NCBI GenBank assembly: GCA_949152475.1
Contig: OX424568.1
Span: 17,955,667-18,019,666 of the forward strand
DNA: 64,000 nt
Source: Terebella lapidaria
Lineage: Eukaryota; Annelida; Polychaeta; Terebellida; Terebellidae
Direction of reading: 5' to 3'
Shown here piece by piece: positions 25,901-38,339 of the stretch; positions within the stretch are counted from its first letter, which is position 1; every line of letters begins with the position of its first letter. The notes below the pieces were generated by a model. The model saw only the letters and a program-made list of their open reading frames with translations, did not search any database and was not told the origin of the DNA. Both the position numbers and the translations under genes were made by a program.

Positions 25901-28900
25901 TGCTGGTTTCTTCGACATATTCGATCAAAAGTCACCAAAATTTACTAAAATGACTTAATTCATGGTATTGTTACACATTTTTCGCTCGCGCATATTCACA
26001 TCTTGCATCTTGTTTTCCAAGAGAACGGATACGGTGACCCCCTACATTCTTTTCAGTTTTAGGATGCTGATCAGTTACTCTATAAAATATGTCATTTTGA
26101 AGTTCTAGATTTTGTTAATACAGTCATTTATTTTGAAAAACTCTTTGACCCCCTCCCCTCACTGTTTGGAGCGGACTACCTTAATACATGATGAATTGCG
26201 ATTTTTTCATTGCAGCCATTGATCATGCATTTCGCGGTCTCTATCAAGACTCTTTGGTCTCCATGATTCTGCGACTCCTATTGTTGCGGGAGCACGGTTT
26301 TCTGTTAATTCCGGAGTTTGCAACCACTTGCAATATCACCCAAGTGTACAAATGTGGTAGTGGAAATGTGGGGAATATTCGTATGAACCGCTTGAACACA
26401 AACACCCACTGGCCCGAAAAAAAATCTATATTGGGATAGAAATTTACATTTTTCTTAGTTTAGAAATCTCAGTTTTGTTGTGATGGTTCATGTTTCGTTC
26501 AGGCTTCCAACGTTTAAATTAATAGGTTTCGTGAAATATTGGTAAAAGTATCAGTTTTCAACTCGTATCTCTGTCAGAACGTCACCATATCTATAGGCAA
26601 AATGACTTGAGAGGAGTGGGAAGATTTTTTTACAAAATAACTCGACCACTTAAGATTATATTGTTTCTCTCTTCAAAGGCGAGGATTGTATGACAAAAAT
26701 CTTTGTGAACAAATGTTTCATTTCTTTTTCGAAACCTTCTTAGACGCTAAAAGCACCCCCATCAAACCAGTAGTTACATGTTTCAGCATAAAAAGGCCAC
26801 AAACAGTTACAACGTATATGTGTTCATTATGATATATCATGACGCATACATGTAAATCAATATATACGACTCAGTCGTGCATCAACTTAGGCACATGGTT
26901 GAAATAATGTATGTCTCTCATACGTGTGAAATGATGTAATTTATAGCGAATTTCAGCAAAGAAGTGCCAAGTAAAAATGAAACCGGATGAATTTTCCTTC
27001 TGAATGTCACTGCAAATTGAATCATAATTTGTCTGTTGTTCAGAAAGTCAATATTTCTATTTGTGTTTCGGTACAATGTTATGAAGTAATCACCCACGCA
27101 TATGGCTAAAATTTGCACGTAATTGGCCGATTTACGCATACATGTATGTGAACAAACGGAAATTCTTTCGCGTGCTACCCAGAGCAAATACAATGTAGTT
27201 CCTATTGATACACTGGCTCAATAGAAATATGGATATATCGACACAACGCAACGTGCAACATATTTCAGTAACGTTGTTATTCTAAGCAGACCTATAAATA
27301 GGTCCAACAAAAAAGGTGTGAAAATAGAAGGTATATCCTTGGACTTCTGCAAACATTGTCGGTAAACCGTTAAAGATTTCCTCTGTTTATTTGGCACTAA
27401 GCTGGTTGAATGAGAGTGTGTGCTTTTTAAACACCCTCAAACACATTGAATAAATACCAGTGTGTTTGAGATCATTACGAATTTGACACTTTATTATTCA
27501 TATGTATATATCTGCACTCCCCATAATTACAGGTAGACCTATATATTTTATATGTCGCTGTCCCCTGGTTTACGTTTATCATTAGTTCCTGAAATGTCCA
27601 ATTATTTCGATTCTGGCAACACTGGCTAACGAATATTCCGTGAAACATACACGAATTCTCGCACATGTAATTCCAAACAGAAACCATACGATGACTGCAT
27701 TCGATCAAAAACAAAAGCAAGGAGGGAAAGAAAACATCGTCCGAAAATGATACAACGCAGAAACCCCACAAACTAGTTAGTCTACTTTGCCTCCAGACAA
27801 AACAGTGTGTCTTGGCTGTGTAGAACGTAGCTGCCTGCGATGTATCTAAGCTCAAACCCCAAAACCAGAGGCGGAAACCCTTACTCAAAATAATCGCAAC
27901 CACTTCAGTGCTAGAAAGGTCTCTTTACATAAGTTAGTAATGGAATTTTCTGGTATCAGATAGCGAACTGCTTCGATAAAAATTTAGCGGTGGTGGAAAC
28001 GACTGTGAAGATGCGCTATGGAGGTGGCGTCTTTGCTTGCTTAGAAGTTTGATACCAGAAAGACGTCACAGATGCCGCATCTAAAAGGGGAAAGAAGAAG
28101 ATTTATCGTCCTAATACGGTGTCCAAATCGATACCAATGCGTGTAGATTCCACCGGTGGCCCTATGTGCACCAGCAGCGATGTCACACGAAGCACGGCTG
28201 AGTCATGGGTTTATTTGGTGGACGGCAATCATCACTGCCCTAGAGTAAATGCGGTGTAAGTGTCTCTTAAAGTATCAGATATCGAAGCCCCCAATGGGAT
28301 TGTACTCAGTTGATGGCAGATTTGGCATTTTCTTCGGGGATATTTTTGTTCTGTGCTATGCATTTGGAATGGACCAAGTATAATCGTCAACAGCAATTGC
28401 AGAGGCTTAGAAGGAACGATACGCAAACAAATTTAATAGCAATTAACTACCGCGAACAGTAGACTTCAGCATCCAGTGCTTCCTGGGTGAATATTTGTAA
28501 GAATCAGTTTGAAATGTTACATACATAAGTTCATACACATATATAGTCAATTGGTTATAGATGCTTGAATGTTTTATTACAAATTCCACTTCTCAAAAGT
28601 GAAAGCTTGAAGGATCACACAAATTCAATTTTTTGACAAGCATGAAAATTCAGATATAATTATATCAATAAGTAGACCTATAACATACTCACGGAAAAAC
28701 ATCGTCACAATTGAGTTGGTCCGTGTTGTAGCCAGAGAGTTCAGGCGTGAAGTCCAAATAATCCACTTTCCAGGCGGGGTTCAGAGTACTTTGTAGTAAC
28801 GCAGCCAAGGGACCAAGACTTGTATTCCCTGGGGGTGGAGCCGGCACACCTGACCCTGGAACCCCTGCCCCTGGTACCCACACCGCTGGGCCCCCATCCC

Positions 28901-29534
28901 CATCCCCAGTCGCAAAGCTGCTACCGTCATTCACGCTGTTGCTATGTAAAGCGGCGTTGCTACCGGACGTAGAACTATCCCAAATTCCACGTGTTTCCGG
29001 TGCAGATGCATTGTTTACATACGGGTTTTCATGCGTCCGAGTCACGTGGTTGCTTTCTGTTTGACTTGCGGTGAAGGAACACGTGGTGCTGGTGTTTGTA
29101 TCCAAATAGGAATTCTGCCCATCTCCAGGTTTGTGTAAAGTGTGGACAGCCCCAGGACTAACGACAGGTGCCCGCGATGATGTCACACCCCCATTCAATT
29201 CACCGTGGTCAACTGCCGATGGAAGCGTCAAATACTGGCTGGCTTTCCCGCCTTGTGACGTCACTGACGTTTTAAGTGGGATTAAATACTGTGCCGCGTA
29301 TGTCATATCGTGGTACGGGTCGTAATACGACAGACACGACACCGTGAAGTCCGAATTGGCGGCGGCGGCGAGGGCATTGTTTGCTGTGGTAACCACGGGA
29401 CTGTCCCTCGGGGTTTCTAGTGGGTGGTCCCGAGGGTCGGGCGCCGCGTGGGGTCCCAAAAACGGCGTTAACTCCGTCATTTCCTCGTCGACGACGTGTA
29501 AATCGTCGGCGTTGTTGCTCACGTATACTGCCAT
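22916..29534 (-). CDS. Eight-exon gene for an unrecognised tail-anchored repeat protein (695 aa)
   Basis: Exons: 29534-28693, 25488-25306, 25010-24874, 24705-24556, 24317-24174, 23908-23660, 23540-23396 and 23153-22916 (stop). Every junction is AG/GT and all seven phases fit (2,2,1,1,1,1,2), giving 2088 nt. Residues 1-281 are Ser/Thr/Gly/Pro-rich and look disordered. Residues 282 to about 620 hold four diverged copies of one module, each with a helix-like start (KKANAWLR, LMLRANNGLQ, LMQRASQWIS, MLRIGAWIK). The modules then have a strand block (CETLTW, FETVLV, LRSTYL, LETVVT) and an Arg-Leu/Ile-aromatic end (RLWLVP, RLFYAE, RIFYVC, RIYIDGE). A Lys-rich patch KKKKMRKTQNR precedes one membrane span (about 668-686) with nine residues after it. 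This implies tail anchoring with the repeats in the cytosol. I do not recognise the module. Exon 1 is duplicated at 37498-38339. Confidence 0.8.
25541..25581. repeat. Perfect hairpin, 18-bp arms, 5-nt loop
   Basis: TATCAGAAATACATAAGA at 25541-25558 and its exact complement at 25564-25581, with loop CAACA, inside intron 1 of the tail-anchored gene. The inner arm sequence AGAAATACATAAG recurs in another hairpin at 62703-62737. Confidence 0.85.
25762..26180. mobile_element. TTAA-flanked MITE, copy 2
   Basis: TTAA at 25758-25761 and 26181-26184. The ends are CGTAGTCCGCTACAAACAG and, inverted, CTGTTTGGAGCGGACTACC. Inverted relative to the copy at 17095-17512. Lies in intron 1 of the tail-anchored gene, so it was inserted without touching an exon. 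Confidence 0.8.
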
Positions 29535-30200
29535 GTTGTTGAAGCTTTAAACTATCCGGACGGGTGCCAGGTGTACCTCGCATGTTGTAAACCTTTGTGC
29601 TAGGGCCGCTGACAGTGCTGGCCACTGTTCCAGCGTGCCATGGGCTGTGAGGAACATCTCGCCGTAATCCATCGACGTTGTTTATGAGTTGAAGATGTGG
29701 TGGCGGCCATATTCCTCTCCCTAGACCCGAGCGCCGGCAAATAGACGATTTTGAACGGCGGAGAGAGAAAGGCAGGCTGGTAGAAAAGGAACACTCCTCC
29801 CGGGGATGAACGTTGTGATTTTCTTTTGACGGCGGTGCGCGCTTTAGTGGTGTGCGGGGGTTGATCTTTCGGCGCTGACGGCTTTAACGCCTAGCCCCAT
29901 GGACGGCCCGAGTTATCGCACGTTTCGACGTACGGTACATACACGAAGTCTCGCTTATAATGTCTGCTATCTGTCTGTCTATCTATCTCGCGAGGGAGCC
30001 CCCTTCTTCAATCAGCTGCCCCTCTTCGCTATTCTCCAACTCTGTTTTCCGACCGAGCGAGCGGGCAAAAGAGAGAGAGAGAAAACGGACGGCCGGACGA
30101 ACGAATGGGCGACACAACCACTTCTAAAATCGATCATCTCTCCTGCCTATCGAACCCGCGACCCCCGGTACTGACACAACTGTCTGGGGAGGGGTGGGTG
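29535..30200 (-). promoter_or_regulatory. CpG-rich 5' region of the tail-anchored gene (copy 1)
   Basis: This interval upstream of the ATG at 29534 is clearly richer in GC and CpG than the rest of the window. It holds GGCGGCGG-type runs, CGCGC and CCGGAC blocks and an (AG)n tract near 30071. That composition suits a CpG-island promoter. No TATA box is evident. A near-identical copy lies at 38340-39010. Confidence 0.5.
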
Positions 30201-30922
30201 GCCCACGTGTGGGCGCCGCTACCATCACGTACGTAATGCCGCGGTAAGCTGCCATTGGCACAAGTTCGTCATGACGTGCCCGTGTGGCGACTACAAAGAT
30301 CGCCAGGTTGGAATGCCTGCAACAATTCCATAGCTCAACGGAACATGCGTGCTCTGAACTCCTTTGAGAACAGACTGAGAAGCCACCATGCATGCTTGGC
30401 CTATTTTAGTAATTGCACAATTTCAAAATGTCCCAATTCAAGAGTCAAATTTTCCAAAAGGTAACCTAACACTATTGGTTCAAAATTACTATAATGAATC
30501 ACGATATGATCATTAGCTGAGCTGGAATTGAAATTATAAAATCACAAGAGCTGCTCGTATGTCCTGATAGATAATTCATTTCTTCGACCTAGAAAAGTAG
30601 GTCACAAATTGGATATTTTGCTACAGAAAAATATTTAAAGAGTATCTTGAATTTTATTTTCAAAACAGTATAGGGTTAAAGTGTCAATTCTAGTGAATGC
30701 AAAACTGTTCATTTCTCCGGTAAACTGTGAGCCCTTGGGTTGAATTTTTACAGTAGAAATAGACCTACATAGGAAATGTTCAAATGAGCTCCGACTTTAT
30801 GGAGCTTTCTTTTCATACTGAAACTTGTTTTTGTCGAACAAGAAATTTTCAAACACCATGATTTTGTTAATTGAATCAGTCACGTGTGTTTTTGTTCATA
30901 CTCAGGAGGACGACCCGACTTA

Positions 30923-31622
30923 TGCCTAGGTCACATTTGCACCGATGCCTACGCCGATGAGGATACGATGCCGGAAAAGGCTGAAATTTGGCTATTTCGG
31001 CCGGTCACCTACCGAGCACGGGAAGATCATCTGTGGCCATCTAGCAACAATCGGACATCGTAGACACGTTGGTGGAGGTATCGGAAGAAAATAACGCAGA
31101 GTTAATTTCTTGCGGCGACCGGTAGAAAGAATGACATCTGTAGTGAATCGCTAGCATGCCTGCCGGCGATCGGGCAGAGCCCCTTCAGATGCCCATCAAG
31201 TGCCGAGGGGATCGGCCTAATTTTTCGGCCGACCATTGTGGGTAGCTCACCAAGCGATCGCCGCAAGGCATCCCGCCAGGCGCCGATGAATGTCCAGAAG
31301 GCGTCCTTTAGATTATCGGCCTATTTGTACATATCAGACGGTCACCAAGCAGGTATCAGTAGGGTATCATGTGGTCTCGGGTAGGGCACCGTTGGTTGGT
31401 TGATCAGTTTTTCTTGAAATTTTGAAATTCAAACGGACACGGTGAACACCCGCGATCGTAGGTGAATGTAACGGTCACCGGTGGACAATGCCTGGTGGTT
31501 TCATGACCACTCGAAAGATATGGGAAAGATGCCTGACAAACTATCACCGGCGGCCGGAACATCAGTAAATACCACCGATATCTCCACATCGGCCGGCGAC
31601 CTGTGCAAATGTGACTGAGGCA
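30923..31622. mobile_element. 700-bp TTA-flanked MITE (PIF/Harbinger-like), copy 1
   Basis: TTA at 30920-30922 and 31623-31625 flanks inverted ends TGCCTAGGTCACATTTGCAC and GTGCAAATGTGACTGAGGCA, which match over about 20 bp with two differences. A 3-bp TTA duplication is typical of PIF/Harbinger elements. The interior is rich in CCGG, CGGCC and CGATCG and has no transposase frame. Confidence 0.75.
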
Positions 31623-31639
31623 TTAGCTGTGTTGATCAA

Positions 31640-32789
31640 TCATTAATCAATATTATTCAGGCGATTTTGTAGAAGAATGCGCGTATACATTTTCCACAGT
31701 GTTATCATCTGGTAAAATGGTATGAAAAATATCATCTGAACGAAAGTAATAAGTAATTTAATGGACCGATATAGTTGTGATAAAATCAAAGTGTTATTAT
31801 CTAATAAAAATATGAATAATATGTTCTGATTAGGAACAGAGTTCGCAAATAATAAGTGAAATTAAGTGTAAATAATAGACTGGCGTATATTTTAGCATGA
31901 AACTTGAATGAACAATTTCATCTTGATTCATACAAAATGAAATAAACTAACGAAGATAATAACCAGATTCATTCGTTTATTATACTGAAAAGCAAATAAT
32001 AACTGCTGCAGGAACAAAAAACAATGCACGTGATACCATTTTACACTATTTTCTCACCCACGTTCTAATCCCAGTTTTCACTACAATTCATTCTACAACA
32101 CATAATAAATGCGCTGTCTAGTTATTGTGTCGAATGCTCTATTCTAGTAATCTTATTGACTACATCCAATAAAATATCGCCATCAGAACAACTGGTTAAC
32201 ACATTTGTGGTTGAATATCTATAATTCACAACTCGCATCAAAAGATACATTTGACACCTGTCTTAATAACACATGTTGATTGTTTAATCATTTATAGTTC
32301 ATCAACGCTATTATCTATAGGGCAGACATTTGTTCAGATTAAAAAAGAAGTTTTTCTTGTTTGAACACATCGACAAACATGGAGACCACAGTAGCAACAG
32401 CTTCTTTGTTTACTAATGGGCAAAAAAAAAAGGTAGAGTGTTTATCGCTTTGTGGATATCAGGCCAGAATAGGTCAGCGGGGTTTTGGCCTGAACTGACC
32501 AACTGATATTTTGGCCCGGGCGTTTGGGCCTGAAAATTCTGTGCACTAGTGTTTTTCAAATTTATGAATATTTCATATTTTAGTATCCCGATTAAAACCT
32601 AGGAAAAACACTTTTCACCCCGGCTAATTAAAATTTTGCCATGTTAGGCATTGAACAACAATCCGTTTACCTGCTTGGTTGCCAACGTAACCGCTCATGA
32701 GAATTTCCCTATTCAGTGAAAATTGGTAAATTTTGGAGAACTTTTACAGTATAGATATAAAATAATTGGGAACCATGAGTATTTACCAA
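31640..32789. repeat. First, diverged unit of the 1.25-1.3-kb array (R0), 5' part
   Basis: From about 31950 the sequence aligns loosely with the downstream array units: 'tattatctat-ggcagacatttgtt-agattaaa' near 32320 and 'tttacctgcttggttgccaacgtaac' near 32665. A LINE then interrupts the unit. No host gene is visible. Confidence 0.5.
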
Positions 32790-33625
32790 TAGTATTTGTC
32801 AAATAGTAACATCGGTTGCAAACTTGCGGCCAGGAGTTTGAATCATATAGCATATGCAGATGATTTGTGTATTCTGAGCACCACTTCAAGTGGGATGCAA
32901 TACTTATTGAATGAGTGTGAGAAATATGCTCATGAATATGACATTATTTATAATAGTGGCAAGTGCACCACAATGTTATTCAAACCTAAAGTTTTGAAAT
33001 TAATGTGTGACTCGTCCATTACTTTATGTGGGAGTAAGTTGGAGTTTACCGACATGTGTAAATATCTTGGTGTTAAAATCGAATCTAACTCCTGTAAGGC
33101 AGATATGAGAAGACAACTTTGTAAGTTTTATGCCAATGCAAATATGTTGCTCAGGAAATTCAGTTTCTGTTCAGATATTGTTAAAACACATTTATTCAGA
33201 GCATATTGTACGAATCTTTACTGCTCTCAATTTTGGTATAATTCCTCAGTGACATTTATGAGGAAAATATCTGTCAGTTACAACAACAGTTTAAGACGTC
33301 TCTTAAAATTAGATCGGCATTGTAGTGCTAGTCAAATGTTTGTTGATTTGGGAATCCCTTCTTTTGGTGAACTGAATAGAAAGCACATAGCTAATTTTAT
33401 TTGTAGGCTTCAGAAATCTGAAAATTCTGTCATTGCAAGGGTTGTCACATCATCTGTGGTGCACACATCACCAATGTGGAGTTCTTGGTGCAAAGTTCTG
33501 TTTTAGTATTGTTGTTGTTTTACATTGTATTATATGTCTACTTTGTTTTACATTTTTACATGCATGTTGTAAACCATATGGACCTGGAGTCTGAAATAAA
33601 CATTATTATTATATATTATTATTTA
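32790..33625 (+). mobile_element. 5'-truncated non-LTR retrotransposon, RT C-terminal half (copy 1)
   Basis: An open frame of about 236 codons begins abruptly at about 32796 without an ATG, as expected for 5' truncation. It carries the RT catalytic block HIAYADDLCILS near 32845 and ends at 33506 after the non-LTR-type region RRLLKLDRHCSASQMFVDLG. The 3' end, CTGGAGTCTGAAATAAACAT, runs into an ATTATTATTATA tail near 33600. It lacks endonuclease and most RT blocks, so it cannot move itself. The frame is intact and nearly identical to the copy at 42232, which reflects the recent segmental duplication rather than activity. Confidence 0.8.
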
Positions 33626-36190
33626 TTCAAGGGTTGGAAACAGCTCATGACCTGCAATAATTTGTCAATTAATGGTCATCTCGTCCGAAAATGTTCAACC
33701 AAATAAAAACAGAACATGTATTTTCCATGTTGATTGTTGAATATGATAAATAGATGATCTGATATATGAGGTTTATTTTGTTTGATACAAATGTTCTAAT
33801 CAGAGTTATTTACTAAACTTTATTACGTCTTCCGACAAAATAACACCATCTGAGCAACCGTTTGACACATTTGTGGTTTAGCCCCAATTCACAAGTCACA
33901 TCAAAGATACAGTATACACTTTACATGTATCAGTGTTGAATTGACACGTGTGTTTAATAGTTGTTAAATGCTCGTCAACGCTCTATTATCTGTGCGACAG
34001 ACGTTTGTTTAGATTAAAGAAAGTAGAGTTTATATTGTTTGAACACTTCGGCAAGATCCCCTAGTTGCATAAGCATCTTAGGACGATTGTAACGTAGCGA
34101 TAACCTCCTTGTTTACTTTTGATAAGAAAAAGAAGGGGTTTACTACCGGTTTCACTGAAAGTGCGATTATTTGGCCAGGCTGGCAGGTTTTTACTCAATA
34201 CCAGAAACCAATAAGAGAGACTCTCTTATGGGTTTCTGACAATACAAATGTCCGTATTTTACGACCGAGACGTCCGAATTCATTAGGTTTCAATGCTTAT
34301 TCAACCGTTTTACTTGCTTGGTTTCCAAGGCAACCATTACCGAGGTACAAATTTGACCTCAATCGAATGTCAATTGATGGTCTTCACCAGAGAAAACTGA
34401 AACTATTTTTTCTGCTAGGAAATTTACAATATCATTCTGCTGTTTGAAGTTAGAAAAATCAATCATAAGCATTTTACTGTCATAGGTAAAATGCGATATG
34501 ACAATGCTTAATTTCATTCGCAATCAATCGATGAATCAATTGAGCAATCAATCAATCAATCTGTTCCATCAATCAAGATTATTCGCCATGTGTTCACGCA
34601 AATACGTTGTGAACTATGGCACAAATGAGACATGTAAAGAAAAAGTATAATAATCTTCATTTCAATAGCAGTAATACAGAATATACAACTGTCTGATGAA
34701 GAACAAATTACATAAAAAAATAAAAACATAGATAAAAACATAAGACATTATACCAGCAAAATATTTTATTTGTTGGAACCTACATACTAAAAATAAAATT
34801 TCAGTTAACTTTAACATCTTGATATTATCACAAACACTATGACGTATGTGAATTTTTTTTAATACACACCATAGATCGGTAGTTGAAATACTGTTGATTG
34901 AAGCTTTCGTGGCTTCCCGCTTTCGAAGTCTCAACAATATTTTATATTTATTGATGTGACTTCGGCTGAAGTTTATTTTGCCTCAAATAAATAGTTAAAA
35001 CTAGCGAAAATGATAACGGCTGTAGAAACAAAAACGGCGTTAATTCTCACAGTATGTTCCCACCATCTTCTCATCCCAGCTTTTACTGCAATTTATTACG
35101 GCTTCTGTTATATACATAATGAATGTTTCCAATAAAATATCGCAATCACACCAACCGTTTAACACATATTTTATTTTTTTTGCGTGAGCCTCTAATTCAC
35201 AAGTCACATCAAAGATACAGTTTACATTTTATCAGTGTTGATTTGACACGTGTCTTTTTACAATTGTTATTAATGTTCACTTAGTTCATCAACGCTCTAT
35301 TATCTGTGCGGCAAACGTTTGTTTAGATTAAAGAAAGTAGGGTTTATATTGTTTGAACACTTTGACATCACTGCCCCGTGTTGGATAAGCATCTCACGGA
35401 GATTGTAAAGTAGCGATAGCCACTTCGTTTACTTTTGATAGGAAAAAGAAGTTTACCCCGGTTTCATCGAAAGTGCGATTATTTTGCCTGGAGCGTTTTT
35501 ACATAATACAAATGTTCATAATGTACGACCAAAACATCCGAATTCATTACGTGTCAATGCTTATTCAACCGTTTTACCTGCTTGGTTTCCAAGGCAACCA
35601 TTACCGAGGTACAAATTTGACCTCAATCGAATGTCAATTGATGGTCATCACCATTGTAAACTGAAACTATTTTTTTCTACTGAGAAATTTACAATATCAT
35701 TCTGCTGTTTGAAGTTAGAAAAATATATCTTAAGCATTTTACTGTCATAGGTAAAATACGATATGGCAATGCTTAATTTCAATTGCAATAAACCGAACAA
35801 TCAATCAAATCTGTACCATCAATCAAGATGATTCACCATGTGTTCGCGCAAATAAGTTGTAAACTGTGGCACAAATGAGACATGTAAAGAAAAAGTATAA
35901 TAATCTTTATTTCAATAGCAGTGATACAGAATATACAACTCTCTGATGAAGAACAAATTACATAAAAAAAAAATAAAAACATAGACTTTATACTAACAAA
36001 AAATTATATTTGTTGGAACCTACGTACTGAAAATAAAATTTTGGTTACTTAACTCAATGTCTTACTATTATCAAAAATACTATGACATTATAAGTTATTT
36101 CAATGAACACACACCATAGAAATAAAGAATGACATCGGTAGTCGAAATACACGTACTGTTGATTGAAGTTTATGTGGCTTCCCGCTTTCG
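33626..36190. repeat. Array of 1.3-kb tandem units (copy 1: two units)
   Basis: The block GACACGTGT ... TCAACGCTCTATTATCTGTG ... TTTAGATTAAAGAAAGTA recurs about 1310 bp apart (near 33945 and 35245). Each unit also has 'gtccgaattcatta-gt-tcaatgcttattcaaccg', 'acaaatttgacctcaatcgaatgtcaattgatggt' and CAATCAATC runs. The second unit here most resembles the unit ending near 48093, not the one following in copy 2. Frames inside (such as 34109-34447) recur with each unit and are not genes. Confidence 0.85.
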
Positions 36191-37497
36191 AGTGTGTGCT
36201 TTTTAAACACCCTCAGACACATTGAATAAATACCAGTGTGTTTGAGATCATTACGAATTTGACACTTTATTATTCATATGTATATATCTGCACTCGCGAT
36301 AGTTCGCATTTACTCGTCCCCATAATTACAGGTAGACCTATATATCTTATATGTCGCTGTCACCTGGTTTACGTTTATCATTAGTTCCTGAAATGTCCAA
36401 TTATTTCGATTCTGGCAACACTGGCTAACGAAAATTCCGTGAAACATACACGAATTCTCGCACATGTAATTCCAAACAGAAACCATACGATGACTGCATT
36501 CGATCAAAAACAAAAGCAAGGAGGGAAAGAAAACATCGTCCGAAAATGATACAACGCAGAAACCCCACAAACTAGTTGGTCTAGTTTGCCTTCAGACAAA
36601 ACAGTGAGTCTTGGCTGTGTAGAACGTGGCTGCCTGCGATGTATCTAAGCTCAAACCCCAAAACCAGAGGCGGAAACCCTTACTCAAAATAATCGCAACC
36701 ACTTCAGTGCTAGAAAGGTCCCTTTACATAAGTTAGTAATGGAATTTTCTGGTATCAGATAGCAAACTGCTTCGATAAAAATTTAGCGGATGGTGGAAAC
36801 GACTGTGAAGATGCGCTATGGAGGTGGCGTCTTTGCTTGCTTATAAGTTTGATACCAGAAAGACGTCACAGATGCCGCATCTAAATGGGGAAAGAAGAAG
36901 ATTTATCGTCCTAATACGATGTCCAAATCGATACCAATGCGTGTAGATTCCACCGGTGGCCCTATGTGCACCAGCAGCGATGTCACACGAAGCACGGCTG
37001 AGTCATGGGTTTATTTGGTGGACGACAATCGTCACTGCCGTAGAGTAAATGCGGTGTAAGTGTCTCTTAAGGTATCAGATATCGAAGCCCCCAATGGGAT
37101 TGTACTCAGTTGATGGCAGATTTGGCATTTTCTTCGGGGATATTTTTGTTCTGTGCTATGCATTTGGAATGGACCAAGTATAATCGTCAACAGCAATTGC
37201 AGAGGCTTAGAAGGAACGATACGCAAACAAATTTAGTAGCAATTAACTACCGTGAACCATAGACTTCAGCATCCAGTGCTTCCTGGGTGAATATTTGTAA
37301 GAATCAGTTTGAAATGTTACATACATAAGTTAATACACATAATATATAGTCAATTGGTTATAGATGCTTGGATGTTTTATTACAAATTCCACTTCTCAAA
37401 AGTGAAGGCTTGAAGGATCACACAAATGTTATTTTTTTTGACAAACATGCAAATTCAGATATAAATATATCATTATGTAGACCTTTAACATACTCAC

Positions 37498-38339
37498 GGA
37501 AAAACATCGTCACAATTGAGTTGGTCCGTGTTGTAGCCAGAGAGTTCAGGCGTGAAGTCCAAATAATCCACTTTCCAGGCGGGGTTCAGAGTACTTTGTA
37601 GTAACGCAGCCAAGGGACCAAGACTTGTATTCCCTGGGGGTGGAGCCGGCACACCTGACCCTGGAACCCCTGCCCCTGGTACCCACACCGCTGGGCCCCC
37701 ATCCCCATCCCCAGTCGCAAAGCTGCTACCGTCATTCACGCCGTTGCTATGTAAAGCGGCGTTGCTACCGGACGTAGAACTATCCCAAATTCCACGTGTT
37801 TCCGGTGCAGATGCATTGTTTACATACGGGTTTTCATGCGTCCGAGTCACGTGGTTGCTTTCTGTTTGACTTGCGGTGAAGGAACACGTGGTGCTGGTGT
37901 TTGTATCCAAATAGGAATTCTGCCCATCTCCAGGTTTGTGTAAAGTGTGGACAGCCCCAGGACTAACGACAGGTGCCCGCGATGATGACACACCCCCATT
38001 CAATTCACCGTGGTCAACTGCCGATGGAAGCGTCAAATACTGGCTGGCTTTCCCGCCTTGTGACGTCACTGACGTTTTAAGTGGGATTAAATACTGTGCC
38101 GCGTATGTCATATCGTGGTACGGGTCGTAATACGACAGACACGACACCGTGAAGTCCGAATTGGCGGCGGCGGCGAGGGCATTGTTTGCTGTGGTAACCA
38201 CGGGACTGTCCCTCGGGGTTTCTAGTGGGTGGTCCCGAGGGTCGGGCGCCGCGTGGGGTCCCAAAAACGGCGTTAACTCCGTCATTTCCTCGTCGACGAC
38301 GTGTAAATCGTCGGCGTTGTTGCTCACGTATACTGCCAT
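37498..38339 (-). CDS. Duplicated first exon of the tail-anchored gene
   Basis: This 842-nt exon has the same ATG context, length, phase-2 end and GTGAGT donor as 29534-28693. The encoded 280 residues differ at only two sites I could see (about residues 117 and 200, Thr/Ser and Ser/Gly). Exons 2-8 were not copied. It is therefore either a dead fragment or an alternative first exon that could splice over copy 1 to exon 2 at 25488. The intact frame and copied promoter leave both possible. Confidence 0.7.

Larger units (their letters stand above)
27414..36190. repeat. Tandem segmental duplication, copy 1
   Basis: Starts at GAGTGTGTGCTTTTTAAACA and matches the segment beginning at 36190 almost base for base. 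The offset is 8776 at the left edge, 8805 at exon 1 and about 9430 after an insertion private to copy 2. It contains part of intron 1, exon 1 and the promoter of the tail-anchored gene, a TTA-flanked MITE, a truncated LINE and the first units of a 1.25-1.3-kb tandem array. The junction is at 36190, where a tandem-array unit ends abruptly at CCCGCTTTCG. Confidence 0.9.

Noticed and set aside
27475-27903. 142-codon minus-strand frame, partly repeated at 36310-36570
   Set aside because: The second copy is truncated by ordinary substitutions and indels, and the composition is not protein-like. It lies in intron 1 of the tail-anchored gene.
34109-34447. 112-codon open frame (also at 43538-43876)
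   Set aside because: It recurs in shortened or broken form in every tandem unit, has no domain and changes frame between units; it is repeat sequence.
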